This document shows, piece by piece, positions 63,475-64,000 of a stretch of DNA of 64,000 nucleotides. The position numbers and the translations under genes are program-made. The notes beneath the pieces were generated by a model. That model was not told the DNA's origin and searched no databases. It saw only the letters and a list, made by a program, of their open reading frames with translations. Position 1 is the stretch's first letter. Each line of letters opens with the position of its first letter. The stretch comes from Limimaricola sp964022235 (GTDB taxonomy: Bacteria > Pseudomonadota > Alphaproteobacteria > Rhodobacterales > Rhodobacteraceae): the NCBI RefSeq assembly GCF_964022235.1, contig NZ_CAXHZL010000010.1, positions 1-64,000 of the forward strand, written 5' to 3'.

Positions 63475-64000
63475 GCGGCCTCCCTGAGGATGATAGCGGG
63501 GTCGATGGAGAGAATGCGCCGGCCCGCCGCGACGCTGGCGACGCCTGCGACCAGCGCGCCGCAGCCGATCACCGCGGCGATGTCGGTCCAGTTCAGGTGA
63601 ACGAAGCTGCCCGCCGGCCCCGAAGCGGTGCCGAGCACCTCGCCCGCGAGCGTGGCCGCCGGCACGAACAGTGCCAGCGACGAAGCCAGCCCGAGGGCGA
63701 CCACCGCCGATGATTGCACCAGCGGCATTAAGGCCATCTGGCGCGGGGCGAAGCCCATCAGGGCAAGCGTGGCAAGGACCCGGCGACGGCGCAGCACATC
63801 GCTGACCTGGGTACCGGTGAGCGCCGCGGCGACGCCGATGAAGCCGACAAGCGCGATCAGCCCGAACGCGGCGTCGAGGTCATCGATGGTGGCGCTGGTC
63901 CTGGCAATCTCTGCCGCTGCGGAGATCATGTCGCGCCCGAGCAGTCGCGAGACCTGTTCGGCGACCGGTCCGACCTGCCGCATCTCGGCCACGTTCACGC
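63471..64000 (-). CDS. FtsX/MacB-type ABC permease, C-terminal part (runs off edge)
   Basis: At least 175 residues of an FtsX-family permease are visible. Periplasmic residues are followed by three membrane helices (DAAFGLIALVGFIGVAAALTG, VQSSAVVALGLASSLALFVPA, IAAVIGCGALVAGVASVAAG). This is the C-terminal trio of MacB/LolC-type permeases. The reading frame continues past the window end, where the first part and probably an ATPase gene lie. It is the most upstream visible gene of the SUMF1-lipoprotein cluster and overlaps the next gene by 4 bp. Confidence 0.75.
   Translation of the reverse strand, partial: VNVAEMRQVGPVAEQVSRLLGRDMISAAAEIARTSATIDDLDAAFGLIALVGFIGVAAALTGTQVSDVLRRRRVLATLALMGFAPRQMALMPLVQSSAVVALGLASSLALFVPAATLAGEVLGTASGPAGSFVHLNWTDIAAVIGCGALVAGVASVAAGRRILSIDPAIILREAA

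Overview
The window comes from a high-GC alphaproteobacterium, most likely Rhodobacteraceae (Roseobacter group). This rests on a class I lysyl-tRNA synthetase, a short glutamyl-tRNA synthetase, the mreB-mreC-mreD-mrdA-rodA order, an NDUFS4-like complex I subunit gene away from nuo, and the codon use. The assignment is inferred from gene content, not from a database search.

Positions 1-14538 look like the tRNA-proximal end of a genomic island. A tyrosine recombinase (12458-14398) is transcribed away from the 3' end of tRNA-Gln (14539-14613). Left of it lies a nest of insertion sequences: an IS110-type transposase running into an IS256 remnant, two IS481-type copies, and an IS3 element inside the second IS481 copy with a 3-bp target duplication. 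Between the IS elements are two blocks of unusual, less GC-rich genes, all on the minus strand. Block one (1577-3727) has a secreted ClpP-like protein and two small membrane or secreted proteins. Block two (5015-9868) has a two-domain peptidoglycan hydrolase, a coiled-coil lipoprotein whose start codon follows an 11-base C tract, a zinc-ribbon membrane protein and a polytopic membrane protein with an internal repeat.

Positions 14539-58023 are chromosomal backbone. They hold Kdo synthesis (kdsA) beside capsule export (kpsE, kpsT); a DNA glycosylase-like and an SseB-like gene; the rod-shape/elongasome operon with a D-2-hydroxyacid dehydrogenase attached; leuA preceded by a leucine-rich leader peptide and hairpin; GST and SDR genes; a secreted protein of about 18 MORN repeats; an MFS exporter; gltX; a thioredoxin-reductase-like flavoprotein; the tesA/ybbA/ybbP divergent trio; a cold-shock gene with terminator; a beta-propeller gene coupled to nadD and followed by dacB; lysS; a large beta-helix protein; tRNA-Ala(CGC); uvrB; an NDUFS4-like gene; and a MYG1-family gene.

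The right end (58729-64000) is again envelope-directed: an RlpA-like protein, a DUF4282 membrane protein, three coiled-coil lipoproteins, a secreted SUMF1/FGE-fold protein with a long helical tail, and the C-terminal part of an FtsX/MacB-type permease cut by the window edge. Several of these overlap by ATGA and look co-transcribed. With the island block at 5015-9868, this is the best candidate for an undescribed envelope system.
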